A stretch of DNA of 64,000 nucleotides, taken from positions 1-64,000 of the forward strand of contig NZ_JAPIVT010000003.1 of the NCBI RefSeq assembly GCF_026239735.1. Direction: 5' to 3'. The stretch comes from Pedobacter sp. MC2016-05. Its GTDB lineage: Bacteria; Bacteroidota; Bacteroidia; Sphingobacteriales; Sphingobacteriaceae. A program made the position numbers and the translations under genes. Shown here piece after piece: positions 56,459 to 64,000 of this stretch (position 1 is the stretch's first letter; each line of letters starts with the position of its first letter). The notes under the pieces are model-generated. The model had not been told where the DNA came from, made no database searches, and saw nothing but the letters and a program-made list of their open reading frames with translations.

Positions 56459-57707
56459 TGCCACCAAACTCAAATGGAGAATGCTACTGGTAACAATGTT
56501 ATGTTACCTTTTCTTTTATACTGGAAGGCACAACTTTGGATGGGCCGTAAAGGGTATGGTAGCCTCCCTGCATATTCCCTATAGCACCATCGGGTGGATT
56601 AGCTTTTGCATGCTCATTGGATATGCAATTGGGCAATTTATCAACGGAAATCTTGCCGACCGCCTAAGCCCAAAACTGATGGTGGTTACCGGTGCTTATC
56701 TGTCTATTGCGACAAATATTGCGATTAGTTTTTCCGGCAGTGCCATATCGATCATGATCCTGTGGGGCCTGAATGGTTTCTTCCAGTCGATGGCATGGGC
56801 ACCTGGCGCCAAATTGATTAATAATTGGTGGGGAGAACATGAGCGGGGCAAAGCTTTTGGTTTTTATACCATGGCAGCAGGATTTTCCTCTGCGGTGACC
56901 TATCTCATTTCTATTGTACTCTTACAGCAAGGGATCGAATGGCGAATGTTATTTCGTTTACCAGTATTGTTACTCCTCGTTTCTGCTACCATTTTTCTAT
57001 TTGTTGCAAAAAACAAACCCGATGAAGATATCCTGAATGAATCATCAACTTCAAATGATAATCACGATTGGATTGGTAGATATAGGGAAGCATTTGGCAA
57101 TAAGCGCTTTCTACTCACATCTTTGTCATTTGGATTTGAGAGTATGGCCCGCTACGGCTTGATATTCTGGGTGCCGGTTCATTTTCTGGGCAAAAACTGG
57201 AAGGACAACCCTGGAAATATATGGGTTACATTTCTACTTCCAGTTGGGATGGCCATAGGCGCACTGTGCTTTGGTGTGCTGTCTGATAGTCTTTTTAAGG
57301 GCAATCGACTGCAAGCAATCGTAGTAGGCATGTTGGTAAGCGGAATGCTGTCCATATTGATTTATTTTGTTCCGACGCATCAAGTTTTGCTTAGCGGGGT
57401 ACTGATGTTGTTAACTGGTTTTTTTGTGTACGGGCCACAAGCCTGCTATTGGCCCTTGAGCCCAGATATGCTGGGCAGTAGATTAACTGGCACTGGCGTG
57501 GGGATCATGAACATGTGCGGCTATCTCTTTGCGGCCATTGGGGAACCTTTTCTAGGCTATGTGATTGATCTTACTGGTAATAGCAACAATATCTTTGTTG
57601 TTACCGCTATCGCTTGCGGAGTCTCTGCTCTTGTTGCGATGATTGTTGCCAGAATGGGGCCTGCAGTGCCAGGAAATAAGCAATTAGTAAATAAGGGTAT
57701 TATATAG
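56448..57707 (+). CDS. OPA-family organophosphate/phosphonate transporter (MFS)
   Basis: A 419-residue transporter with 12 helices. The ATG at 56448 (MEPSATKLKW) is chosen; the frame is open further upstream, inside the dehydrogenase gene. 'FYTGRHNFGWAVKGM' after helix 1 and 'GFFQSMAWAPGAKLINNWW' match the GlpT/UhpT group, which exchange organic phosphates for phosphate. In this cluster the substrate may be a phosphonate, or an intermediate such as a phosphono acid. It overlaps the dehydrogenase by 11 bp. Confidence 0.85.
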   Translation: MEPSATKLKWRMLLVTMLCYLFFYTGRHNFGWAVKGMVASLHIPYSTIGWISFCMLIGYAIGQFINGNLADRLSPKLMVVTGAYLSIATNIAISFSGSAISIMILWGLNGFFQSMAWAPGAKLINNWWGEHERGKAFGFYTMAAGFSSAVTYLISIVLLQQGIEWRMLFRLPVLLLLVSATIFLFVAKNKPDEDILNESSTSNDNHDWIGRYREAFGNKRFLLTSLSFGFESMARYGLIFWVPVHFLGKNWKDNPGNIWVTFLLPVGMAIGALCFGVLSDSLFKGNRLQAIVVGMLVSGMLSILIYFVPTHQVLLSGVLMLLTGFFVYGPQACYWPLSPDMLGSRLTGTGVGIMNMCGYLFAAIGEPFLGYVIDLTGNSNNIFVVTAIACGVSALVAMIVARMGPAVPGNKQLVNKGII

Positions 57708-57708
57708 C

Positions 57709-58038
57709 ATGAGCTTGAAGGGAATAAACCGTGGAACTGTGGTAAGCATGATTGACCTGCTGGATCAGATCCAGCAACTTGAACAGATCGCGGGCATCAA
57801 CTTAGGGGATAATCGGGAAATAAGTAAGCTTAGGGCCGAAATCCATGAAGCCTATCAAGAATACGATGGTCTGATGAAAAGTATAGCTATGCAGGTAAAT
57901 GTCTTTCAAGAGATCTATTCACAGGTTCGGTGTAAGGTGATTCCTCAAAAACTAAGGGAATTAAGAAAGATGATTCCACCAGAGGATGTCGCCTACATTT
58001 TGTTAAAGGACAGTATCCTCAAGAGTCATGGGGTATAA
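57709..58038 (+). CDS. Orphan helical protein, operon end
   Basis: A 109-residue, mostly helical protein starting one base after the transporter stop. I recognise no family. It has an N-terminal heptad-like stretch ('MIDLLDQIQQLEQIAG') and a later charged helix ('VIPQKLRELRKMIPPEDVAY'), no signal peptide and no membrane helix. Position makes it part of the HpnZ-like/transporter unit. It ends 4 nt from the convergent gene's stop. Function unknown. Confidence 0.6.
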   Translation: MSLKGINRGTVVSMIDLLDQIQQLEQIAGINLGDNREISKLRAEIHEAYQEYDGLMKSIAMQVNVFQEIYSQVRCKVIPQKLRELRKMIPPEDVAYILLKDSILKSHGV

Positions 58039-58042
58039 ATAT

Positions 58043-58444
58043 CTAGGATTGTAGTTGATAGCCTCTAGAACGTAAGGCTTTTGTAAGGGAGATAATGCTG
58101 GCTGGGCCGAATAACCTCACTTTCTTCAGCTTATGACGAGGATAGTGAGCGACAAAATATTGTACCGTAACATCATCTACTGTTTTGTAGGGAATTTGCC
58201 CAAATCGGATATCTGCCTGAAGCAGAAACTTTACTGCATTTAAAACTCGAGTTCTGCCTTGTTCCCTGAGCAGATCAATAATATGGAGCTCGTCCTGCAG
58301 AGGCGCCGATTTTTCAGTTTTCCACTTCAGTGCTTCGCAGCGTTGCTGTTCCTGATATTTCCGTATGGTTTTCAATGCTGCCTGATAATCTTCCAAGCTT
58401 TTTCTTTCAACCGTAAGATCTTTGCTGCCCTCTATATTTACCAT
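58043..58444 (-). CDS. Small basic protein of unknown function
   Basis: A 133-residue basic protein of unknown family. It has a helical N-terminal half ('DYQAALKTIRKYQEQQRCEAL') and a C-terminal half with 'KTVDDVTVQYFVAHYPRH' and 'ASIISLTKALRSRGY', which could be a small nucleic-acid-binding or adaptor fold. It is convergent with the orphan helical gene and separated by a 4-bp gap. No signal peptide or membrane helix. It could also be a fragment of a longer gene. Confidence 0.5.
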   Translation of the reverse strand: MVNIEGSKDLTVERKSLEDYQAALKTIRKYQEQQRCEALKWKTEKSAPLQDELHIIDLLREQGRTRVLNAVKFLLQADIRFGQIPYKTVDDVTVQYFVAHYPRHKLKKVRLFGPASIISLTKALRSRGYQLQS

Positions 58445-58698
58445 TCCCTGGTTTCGTCGTTTTTGGTTTTTTGTTTGCTCACCTGATTTAAACTATCCAC
58501 ATTGAACAGGCTCAGTGCCTGGTTACGGACGGCAGGTGTTACTTTTACATCTGGTGTTATACAACGCTAGTCGCTTGTACTTAGATCCCTCAATGAGATA
58601 AAAGGCTTTATATAACTATTGACACTGAATACGCACTTTCATGCGCAGTGTATTTTTTGATGAGAAGGGTGAAAGGTTAATAACCTTGGTTCTGCATA
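58445..58698. other. Gene-free stretch
   Basis: No gene seen. It has a 15-bp palindrome, AAGGTTAATAACCTT (58673-58687), just beyond the GH89 stop, which may be a weak terminator for that gene. Confidence 0.5.
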
Positions 58699-60897
58699 CT
58701 ATCCACCGTTGATGGCCGAACTGTATTTGGATACCATTGCTCTGCAAAGTTCAAAGCTGTCACCTATCGTTGTGGTTGGGAATTTTTTCCTATCCTTTAC
58801 CCATCGATCCTCAAAGGCATGAATTTTATCTTTAAATACCTTATCATCAAATTGTTTATCCTGACTCATGCTCATCGACACCTCATCGAAAAACATTTCC
58901 CACCTGTGTTTGTAAAAATCGCCTGTTAGACCGGCCCATCCTCGATTTGCGTAATCATTCAGGGAACGTTGACTTCCGCCCCAGACCGTAATGAGCATCC
59001 TGGCATCCTGTTCATAATAATCTTTTTCCGCGTTGTCCTTTCCGATTTTTCGTGCATTCTCAATCCATTTACCCAACAGCATTGATGGTTGTGTAGCGAG
59101 CAGTCTGTCAACATCATCGATTAAATCAAGCATCTCCTTTTTGTTCTTGTTCATCTCGACAATGTTTTTCTGCTCGTAAGCGGCAGTGAAGTCATCCCTT
59201 AGCTTCATGAAATGATTTCCCAATACCTGCCAACCAATATTGACAGCATCATAACCAGAAGCCTGCTTTCCCTTTCCGCCCGTAACAAGTAACTGTTTCC
59301 AGGTGTTGAATAGGTTTTTATTTGCATAATTATACTTTGGGTTCGGTGTCCAGTGAACCGTTCCCTTTAATGCTGGTTTTGCATTGATGAGAATACCCTG
59401 GCCAAGTTTCGACGGGTTGTTATATACTTCTTTTACCAGGTTGTTCCATGCATTCTGGTTGTTTTTATCAGGATATCCAAGTCTTCGATCAGCCCATTTA
59501 TCTGTCCAGGTTTTCACTGCCGTTGGCCCGTTACTCCATGCCTTCTCAAATACGTAATCATACATGATGGGGTTAATGTCAAAGCCTTCTAGTGTAGAGC
59601 CTATTCCGGTTAAATTGGATCCGCCATTTTTAAAGGCATTCTCCATTCGCTCTTCCACTGTTTGAAGATTCCCAACAACCATGCTGTTTCCGCCGAAATT
59701 GCCTAGATAACACCAGATGTAGGGCTGTTTAAAATAAGATTCAGTGAGTTTCCAAACTTCCGTACTTTCCCCATAATAATCTAGCAGTGTCATCTTATCC
59801 TGCGGTACTGCCCTTACGAAAGCCTTGATACGCTCATTGGTCCACTCCTTGCGCATGTAATAGAATACCCATGTCATCTGAAGCCATTCTGCTGATGGAT
59901 CTACTTCCTTCATTGAACTGTAGATGACATCTGCAGCGCTGGCCAAATATTTAGGTTCCCAACTCGGAGGTGTTACCTCATTGAAGGGATCGGCCCCATA
60001 AATATGATCGCTTCCGAACTGTTTGGTTTGCTCTGTTAGGAAAGCCCTCTGTATCTGTTTGAAAAGTGGATCCAATGGATCAAGAAAATGGCTGTAATAT
60101 GCTTCGCCAAATCCACCCCAGGTTCCCAAATCTGTGATCCTGGCACTGGGAAATCTTTCCTTGATTACCTTTGGAACATGGCCGGCAAAGGCTGGCAAGA
60201 TCGGCTTCATATTCAGTTCACGCTCTCTAGCAACAATCTTTTTCTGTAGGGTGAGCTGATTGTCGAGCCAAGATTTTGGCAGGGGACCATCCCAGTGATC
60301 AATATTCGACATCCTGTGCCAAGGTAAAAAGGCAGGTCCTGTGAAATAACTCCTGATCTCTAGGTCGCTCAAGCCCATCTTTGACCATACCTTGTACCAG
60401 ATAGCTTCCTGTCCGGTAATAGAGAGCGGCATGTTAATTCCATTTAATGCCATCCAATCTATAAGGTGCTCCCAATCTTTCCAGTTCCACCAAGGCATGG
60501 TATACCCGAAAGTGCAGTAGTTTAGAAAAAAACGGTTTTTTACCCGGGCTTCTTGCGTAATCCTTGATGGAAGAATGGGCATAACCGCTGGAAGATCAAT
60601 GGCGTCATCCTTATACCAGGAAACGGAAGTATTACAATAATATTTGAGATAATGGTTGAGACCATAGGCCATTGAGTTGTAACTATTGCCGCCGATGATC
60701 AGTTTTCCATTCTTGCTCTCCAACTGGAAATAATCCTTTCCGTTTCTTTCTGCCAATTTTTCAAAAATAATCTTTTGGGAAAAAGGCTTTGCAATGCGCT
60801 TGGTAAGGTCTTCGATAGGACTTGCAGCTCTTAAGAACAGTACATTTCCAAGAAGCATAATAAATAGGCATGTTAAGGCTCTGGTAATTCTAAGCAT
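58699..60897 (-). CDS. GH89 alpha-N-acetylglucosaminidase
   Basis: A 732-residue enzyme of the NAGLU family with a signal peptide (1-24, ending R-A-A). It begins with an N-terminal alpha/beta domain ('LIIGGNSYNSMAYGLNHYLKYY'-type segment split at 66-87). The barrel has 'FFLNYCTFGYTMPWWNWKDW' and 'GINMPLSITGQEAIW'. Candidate catalytic glutamates are Glu307 ('GADPFNEVTPPS') and Glu437 ('GIGSTLEGFD'). The family releases terminal alpha-linked GlcNAc, as found on gastric mucin-type or heparan glycans. It is on the opposite strand to its neighbours and appears complete. Confidence 0.93.
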   Translation of the reverse strand: MLRITRALTCLFIMLLGNVLFLRAASPIEDLTKRIAKPFSQKIIFEKLAERNGKDYFQLESKNGKLIIGGNSYNSMAYGLNHYLKYYCNTSVSWYKDDAIDLPAVMPILPSRITQEARVKNRFFLNYCTFGYTMPWWNWKDWEHLIDWMALNGINMPLSITGQEAIWYKVWSKMGLSDLEIRSYFTGPAFLPWHRMSNIDHWDGPLPKSWLDNQLTLQKKIVARERELNMKPILPAFAGHVPKVIKERFPSARITDLGTWGGFGEAYYSHFLDPLDPLFKQIQRAFLTEQTKQFGSDHIYGADPFNEVTPPSWEPKYLASAADVIYSSMKEVDPSAEWLQMTWVFYYMRKEWTNERIKAFVRAVPQDKMTLLDYYGESTEVWKLTESYFKQPYIWCYLGNFGGNSMVVGNLQTVEERMENAFKNGGSNLTGIGSTLEGFDINPIMYDYVFEKAWSNGPTAVKTWTDKWADRRLGYPDKNNQNAWNNLVKEVYNNPSKLGQGILINAKPALKGTVHWTPNPKYNYANKNLFNTWKQLLVTGGKGKQASGYDAVNIGWQVLGNHFMKLRDDFTAAYEQKNIVEMNKNKKEMLDLIDDVDRLLATQPSMLLGKWIENARKIGKDNAEKDYYEQDARMLITVWGGSQRSLNDYANRGWAGLTGDFYKHRWEMFFDEVSMSMSQDKQFDDKVFKDKIHAFEDRWVKDRKKFPTTTIGDSFELCRAMVSKYSSAINGG

Positions 60898-61653
60898 ATT
60901 ATTTAAGGGACTTTATATTTTTTAGTGATTTATATTGGAAAAAAATTGAGCTGATTTGCTGTAATTTCTAGCTTTTACCTATTCTAGACGCTGACACAAG
61001 TTGCGGTAACAGGTAACTAAAATTACGAGATAACAAATTTAAATACGAGCAAATTACGTTACAAAGTTCTGTGAATTATATGTATGATCAACTTATTGAT
61101 ATTTAGCTGTTTAATTTCGTTATCCTTAGGTTTTGATTTCAGGAAACCAAAGGCAACAAGCCTTTGCAAGGCTCTGCTGTATCTCTTCTGAATGCGTCGA
61201 ATTGTGCGTTTATCAACCAGGGGAATAACAGGTTAAAGCAGAACAGTGAGCGTCGTGGGTTTCCTCATTCAACCAGGCCCCGATCAAAACACAATTACTG
61301 TTTTTAATCGTGATAGGGTGCTAGCGAGCAATAAACATGAGAACCCCTCGATGGAAATAACCGAGATGATTACCAGCAGATATTGATAGCGTCGTTAACA
61401 TGATCTGAATTTTAAAATTCTTATCCATTGTTACTTTGGTTAAATTCTAGTAGGAATTTGTTAAATATAAAATTATAAAATGTTTAGTATTTATTAAATT
61501 TGTTTAATAGTTTAGTAGCGGCTATTTGAGCATTTAAATTGAATGAGGCATTCATCAACTCATAAAACCAAAAAATCGATTTCGATACTTATTAATATCA
61601 AATCGGCTGATTAAAGAGTTTGAAGTAGATTATAACAACCAAATAAAAAATTA
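60898..61653. other. Gene-free region with receptor-like debris and operator
   Basis: No intact gene. At about 61146-61275 one frame reads 'TKGNKPLQGSAVSLLNAS', like the regulatory domain at the start of TonB-dependent receptors, without further support. Operator-like site 8 lies at 61481-61499, before the GH109-like gene. Confidence 0.4.
61481..61499. promoter_or_regulatory. Operator-like site 8
   Basis: TGTTTAG-TATTT-ATTAAAT differs from sites 2 and 3 at a few positions in the right arm. It lies 154 bp before the GH109-like start. A further TTTAG half-site follows at about 61511. Confidence 0.45.
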
Positions 61654-63006
61654 ATGGAACGTAGAACATTTATAAAAAACAGTGCAATAACAGCCGCTGG
61701 ATTCTCTATTCTGCCGAGTGGATCGGTATTTTCAAAGTCTTTGGATAACAAGGTTAGGGTCGGTTATATAGGTGTGGGGGCTAGGGGAATGAGCCATATA
61801 TCAGAGGGGTGCTTAAGAGATGATGTGGAGATTGTGGCAATTTGCGATACCCAAGAATTGTCGTTAAGAATATGTAGATCCTTTATCGCAAAGAGTGGCC
61901 GGCCAGCCGCAAAGGAATATACAGGTGGAATAGATGCCTACAAGGAATTGTTGGAGAGAAAGGACATCGACGCCGTCATTATTGCAACTCCTTGGCAGTT
62001 TCATCGGGACCAAGCTGTAGATGCAATGAAATCTGGAAAGTATGTGGGTTGTGAGGTAATCGCCGGCCTGAGTATACAGGATCACTGGGATATTGTAAAT
62101 ACCTCCGAAAAGACGGGTATGCCCTATATGACATTGGAGAATGTGTGCTATCGCAGGGATGTTATGGCTGCATTGAACATGGTAAGGCAAGGGGTCTTTG
62201 GAGAACTGGTGCATTTGGAGGGAGGATATCAACACAATCTTAGGGATGTCTTATTCAACAATGGAAAGGATTATTTTGGAGGTGGAGTGGAATATGGACC
62301 AAATGCCAGAAGTGAGGCCCAATGGAGAACACAGTTTAACATCGATCAGGATGGTGATCTTTATCCTACACATGGCGCAGGGCCAATTATGCAATATGCA
62401 AACATCAACAGGGGAAACCGTTTTACCAATCTGGTTTCGTTCAGTTCAAAGGCGAGGGGTTTAGCTGCCTACGTCGAGGATTTATCCCCTGGGCATCCAA
62501 ATGCCAAAATCAACTATAAAAATGGAGATGTCACCACCACTTTAATCAATTGCGCCAATGGAGAAACCGTATTGCTTAGTCATGATACTCATTTGCCAAG
62601 ACCCTATTCCATAGGTTTCCGCGTTCAAGGTACTGATGGGATATGGATGGATGTTAGCCGATCCATATATATTGAGAAAAATTCGAAGGGCAATGATAAA
62701 TGGGAGCCCGTAAAGGAATGGTTCGACAAGTATGATCATCCACTCTGGAAGAAATATGAGAAAGAAGCTGTTGGTGCGGGTCACGGAGGAATGGATTGGT
62801 TTGTATTTAATGGCTTTATTCAAGCGGTAAAACAGAAAAAACAAACACCAATTGATGTATATGATTCGGTTACCATGAGTGTGATAACGCCCCTTTCAAC
62901 AAAATCATTGAAGGAAGGGAATATGCCTCAGAAATTCCCGGATTTTACCAAGGGTAAATGGAAGGAGCGCAAGAATACTTTTGCACTTGATGATAGCGGA
63001 TTCTAA
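61654..63006 (+). CDS. GH109-like Gfo/Idh/MocA enzyme (alpha-N-acetylgalactosaminidase candidate)
   Basis: A 450-residue secreted enzyme with a twin-arginine-type start (MERRTFIKNSAITAAGFS). The NAD-binding fold begins with 'VRVGYIGVGARGMSHI' (about 35-50). The motif 'TLENVCYRRDVMAALNMVRQ' (about 165-184) and 'YPTHGAGPIMQY' fit GH109 enzymes, which use NAD to cleave terminal alpha-GalNAc. Tat export fits a cofactor loaded in the cytoplasm. Other Gfo/Idh/MocA activities remain possible. It would complement GH89, GH95 and the galactosidases in trimming O-glycans. Confidence 0.85.
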   Translation: MERRTFIKNSAITAAGFSILPSGSVFSKSLDNKVRVGYIGVGARGMSHISEGCLRDDVEIVAICDTQELSLRICRSFIAKSGRPAAKEYTGGIDAYKELLERKDIDAVIIATPWQFHRDQAVDAMKSGKYVGCEVIAGLSIQDHWDIVNTSEKTGMPYMTLENVCYRRDVMAALNMVRQGVFGELVHLEGGYQHNLRDVLFNNGKDYFGGGVEYGPNARSEAQWRTQFNIDQDGDLYPTHGAGPIMQYANINRGNRFTNLVSFSSKARGLAAYVEDLSPGHPNAKINYKNGDVTTTLINCANGETVLLSHDTHLPRPYSIGFRVQGTDGIWMDVSRSIYIEKNSKGNDKWEPVKEWFDKYDHPLWKKYEKEAVGAGHGGMDWFVFNGFIQAVKQKKQTPIDVYDSVTMSVITPLSTKSLKEGNMPQKFPDFTKGKWKERKNTFALDDSGF

Positions 63007-63165
63007 AAGTGTTTTTGCTAATGTAAATTTTCATTGCCTTTTTATAATTGATGTTGAATAACAGGTTATTGTGTAAGGGGGGTACTTTTAAATTTGTTTT
63101 AGAAGAATGTTTTTTGTAAGATTTACTCGTTTTTTTTAATTTTATATCAAAATCTACTTTGTGCC

Positions 63166-64000
63166 ATGAAAAAAATCTACCTATCGCTTCTATGCATGAT
63201 GATTGTCATGTGCGGTTTCTCACAAACTTCGGTCGGTACCCGACTTGATATTATCAAAAAGACAAACGGCGATGAGCTAAAGGGAAAAATAATAAGAATC
63301 ACTGATACAGATGTATCTTTCGTCTATTCTGGTGAAACTGCAGAATACGTAATCAAGAAAACAGACATTGCCCAAATAACACATTCTAGTGGAAGGATTG
63401 AGGTAATATCAGAGAAGATTGCACCTGCTGAGACTCGACAAAGCGATCGGGTCTCGATGGTTGCCTCGCCCGCTGACCATCACAATAAAATTGCAATACT
63501 GCCTTTCACTTTCCTAATGGATAATCAGCCTGGTGCTGAGGCTATTGGCTTGAAAGCACAACAAGATGCATTTGGACTCCTGAGTCAGCACTCCGCGGGT
63601 TATACGATACTTGATCCCCGAAGCACAAATGCAAAATTGATTCAAGCAGGAGCAACCCGTGAGAAAATGATTGGCTTTACGATGAGCAACCTCTGCGATC
63701 TTTTAGGGGTGGAATATATTATTGACGGAACTGTTACCCAAAATAAAGGCTATCAAACCAGTTATACCTCAGGAAGTGATAACACAAAAGTAAAGCGTGA
63801 TGATGCAGAGAAAGTGAAGGGTGTTTCCAGTTATGGCTCTACGAGCAGCAGTGCGGTTCAACGCTTCGATGTAAGCGTTAGCCTCCAGATATATATGGAT
63901 AATAATGTAAGTATCTACAATGAAAGCCACAAAGCTTTTTTAAGCAATACTGATGGCTCCTACGGTGGCCCTCTGGAATACTTGCTAAAGAGATGTCCGC
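63166..64000 (+). CDS. Secreted CsgG/LpoB-like protein, 3' end outside the window
   Basis: An open frame from the ATG at 63166 to the window end (278 codons, no stop). It has a signal peptide (about 1-20, 'MIVMCGFSQ'), then a short 'RLDIIKKTNGDELKGKIIRI' beta domain like those that bind or translate a cue. From about residue 107 ('HNKIAILPFTFLMDNQPGAE') there is a CsgG/LpoB-like alpha/beta domain, with 'GVEYIIDGTVTQNKGYQTSY' resembling that fold. It is truncated by the window edge. The role is unknown; such proteins often sit in the periplasm. Confidence 0.6.
   Translation, partial: MKKIYLSLLCMMIVMCGFSQTSVGTRLDIIKKTNGDELKGKIIRITDTDVSFVYSGETAEYVIKKTDIAQITHSSGRIEVISEKIAPAETRQSDRVSMVASPADHHNKIAILPFTFLMDNQPGAEAIGLKAQQDAFGLLSQHSAGYTILDPRSTNAKLIQAGATREKMIGFTMSNLCDLLGVEYIIDGTVTQNKGYQTSYTSGSDNTKVKRDDAEKVKGVSSYGSTSSSAVQRFDVSVSLQIYMDNNVSIYNESHKAFLSNTDGSYGGPLEYLLKRCP

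Noticed and set aside
1..64000. CRISPR arrays, tRNA or rRNA genes
   Set aside because: No regularly spaced short repeats, and no tRNA- or rRNA-like sequence was noticed on either strand; a covariance search was not possible.

Overview
The window reads as a chromosomal piece of a Bacteroidota bacterium, most likely a Sphingobacteriaceae member close to Pedobacter. This rests on two SusC/SusD pairs, FAS1 and DUF5007/DUF5008/DUF4983-type lipoproteins, many C-K-K lipoprotein starts, a Bacteroidota-type succinate dehydrogenase and moderately low GC. The genus is an inference from gene content. No rRNA, tRNA or CRISPR array was seen.

Layout. (1) 0.1-6.2 kb: an OprP-like porin, a DASS-type dicarboxylate permease and succinate dehydrogenase/fumarate reductase CAB, which looks like a dicarboxylate uptake and oxidation unit. 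A 26-residue single-helix ORF follows it. (2) 6.2-14.4 kb: a mobile and decaying zone. It holds a broken serine recombinase cut by an IS66-type element whose transposase carries an in-frame amber codon, a zeta-toxin-like kinase with a small upstream partner, a fragment of a DUF4350-type protein and a broken sulfatase. (3) 14.4-21 kb: a GH97 glycosidase, an M1 peptidase, a frameshifted outer-membrane protein and an astacin-like lipoprotein with a lectin-like C-terminus. (4) 22.2-41.3 kb: one very tight 11-gene locus ending at a strong terminator. It has two consecutive SusC-SusD-FAS1-accessory-lipoprotein modules, then a LamG protein with a degenerate phosphatase-like domain, an M60 peptidase with a discoidin-like domain, and a second such LamG protein. 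(5) 41.6-50.8 kb: a DUF6055-type putative metallopeptidase, a GH36 alpha-galactosidase, a membrane-anchored protein with a possible DNA-binding N-terminus, a GH95 fucosidase and a GH27 alpha-galactosidase. (6) 50.9-58.4 kb: a phosphonate-type island with a DUF5690 membrane protein, an alkaline-phosphatase-superfamily hydrolase, an XRE-cupin regulator, a PhnX-like HAD hydrolase, an HpnZ-like dehydrogenase, an OPA-family transporter and two orphan small genes. (7) 58.7-64 kb: a GH89 alpha-N-acetylglucosaminidase, a GH109-like enzyme and the start of a CsgG/LpoB-like secreted protein.

Together the accessory part looks like a system for taking apart glycoproteins. Four (putative) secreted metallopeptidases sit with exo-glycosidases that would remove galactose, fucose, GlcNAc and GalNAc caps, and with two SusCD import systems. 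A recurring 19-bp palindromic site (type TGTTTAG-N5-CTAAACA) lies upstream of the GH97, M1, astacin, SusC, HpnZ and GH109 genes and suggests that these dispersed units share one regulator. Several single-base deletions in short homopolymers break genes here; some could be sequencing errors.
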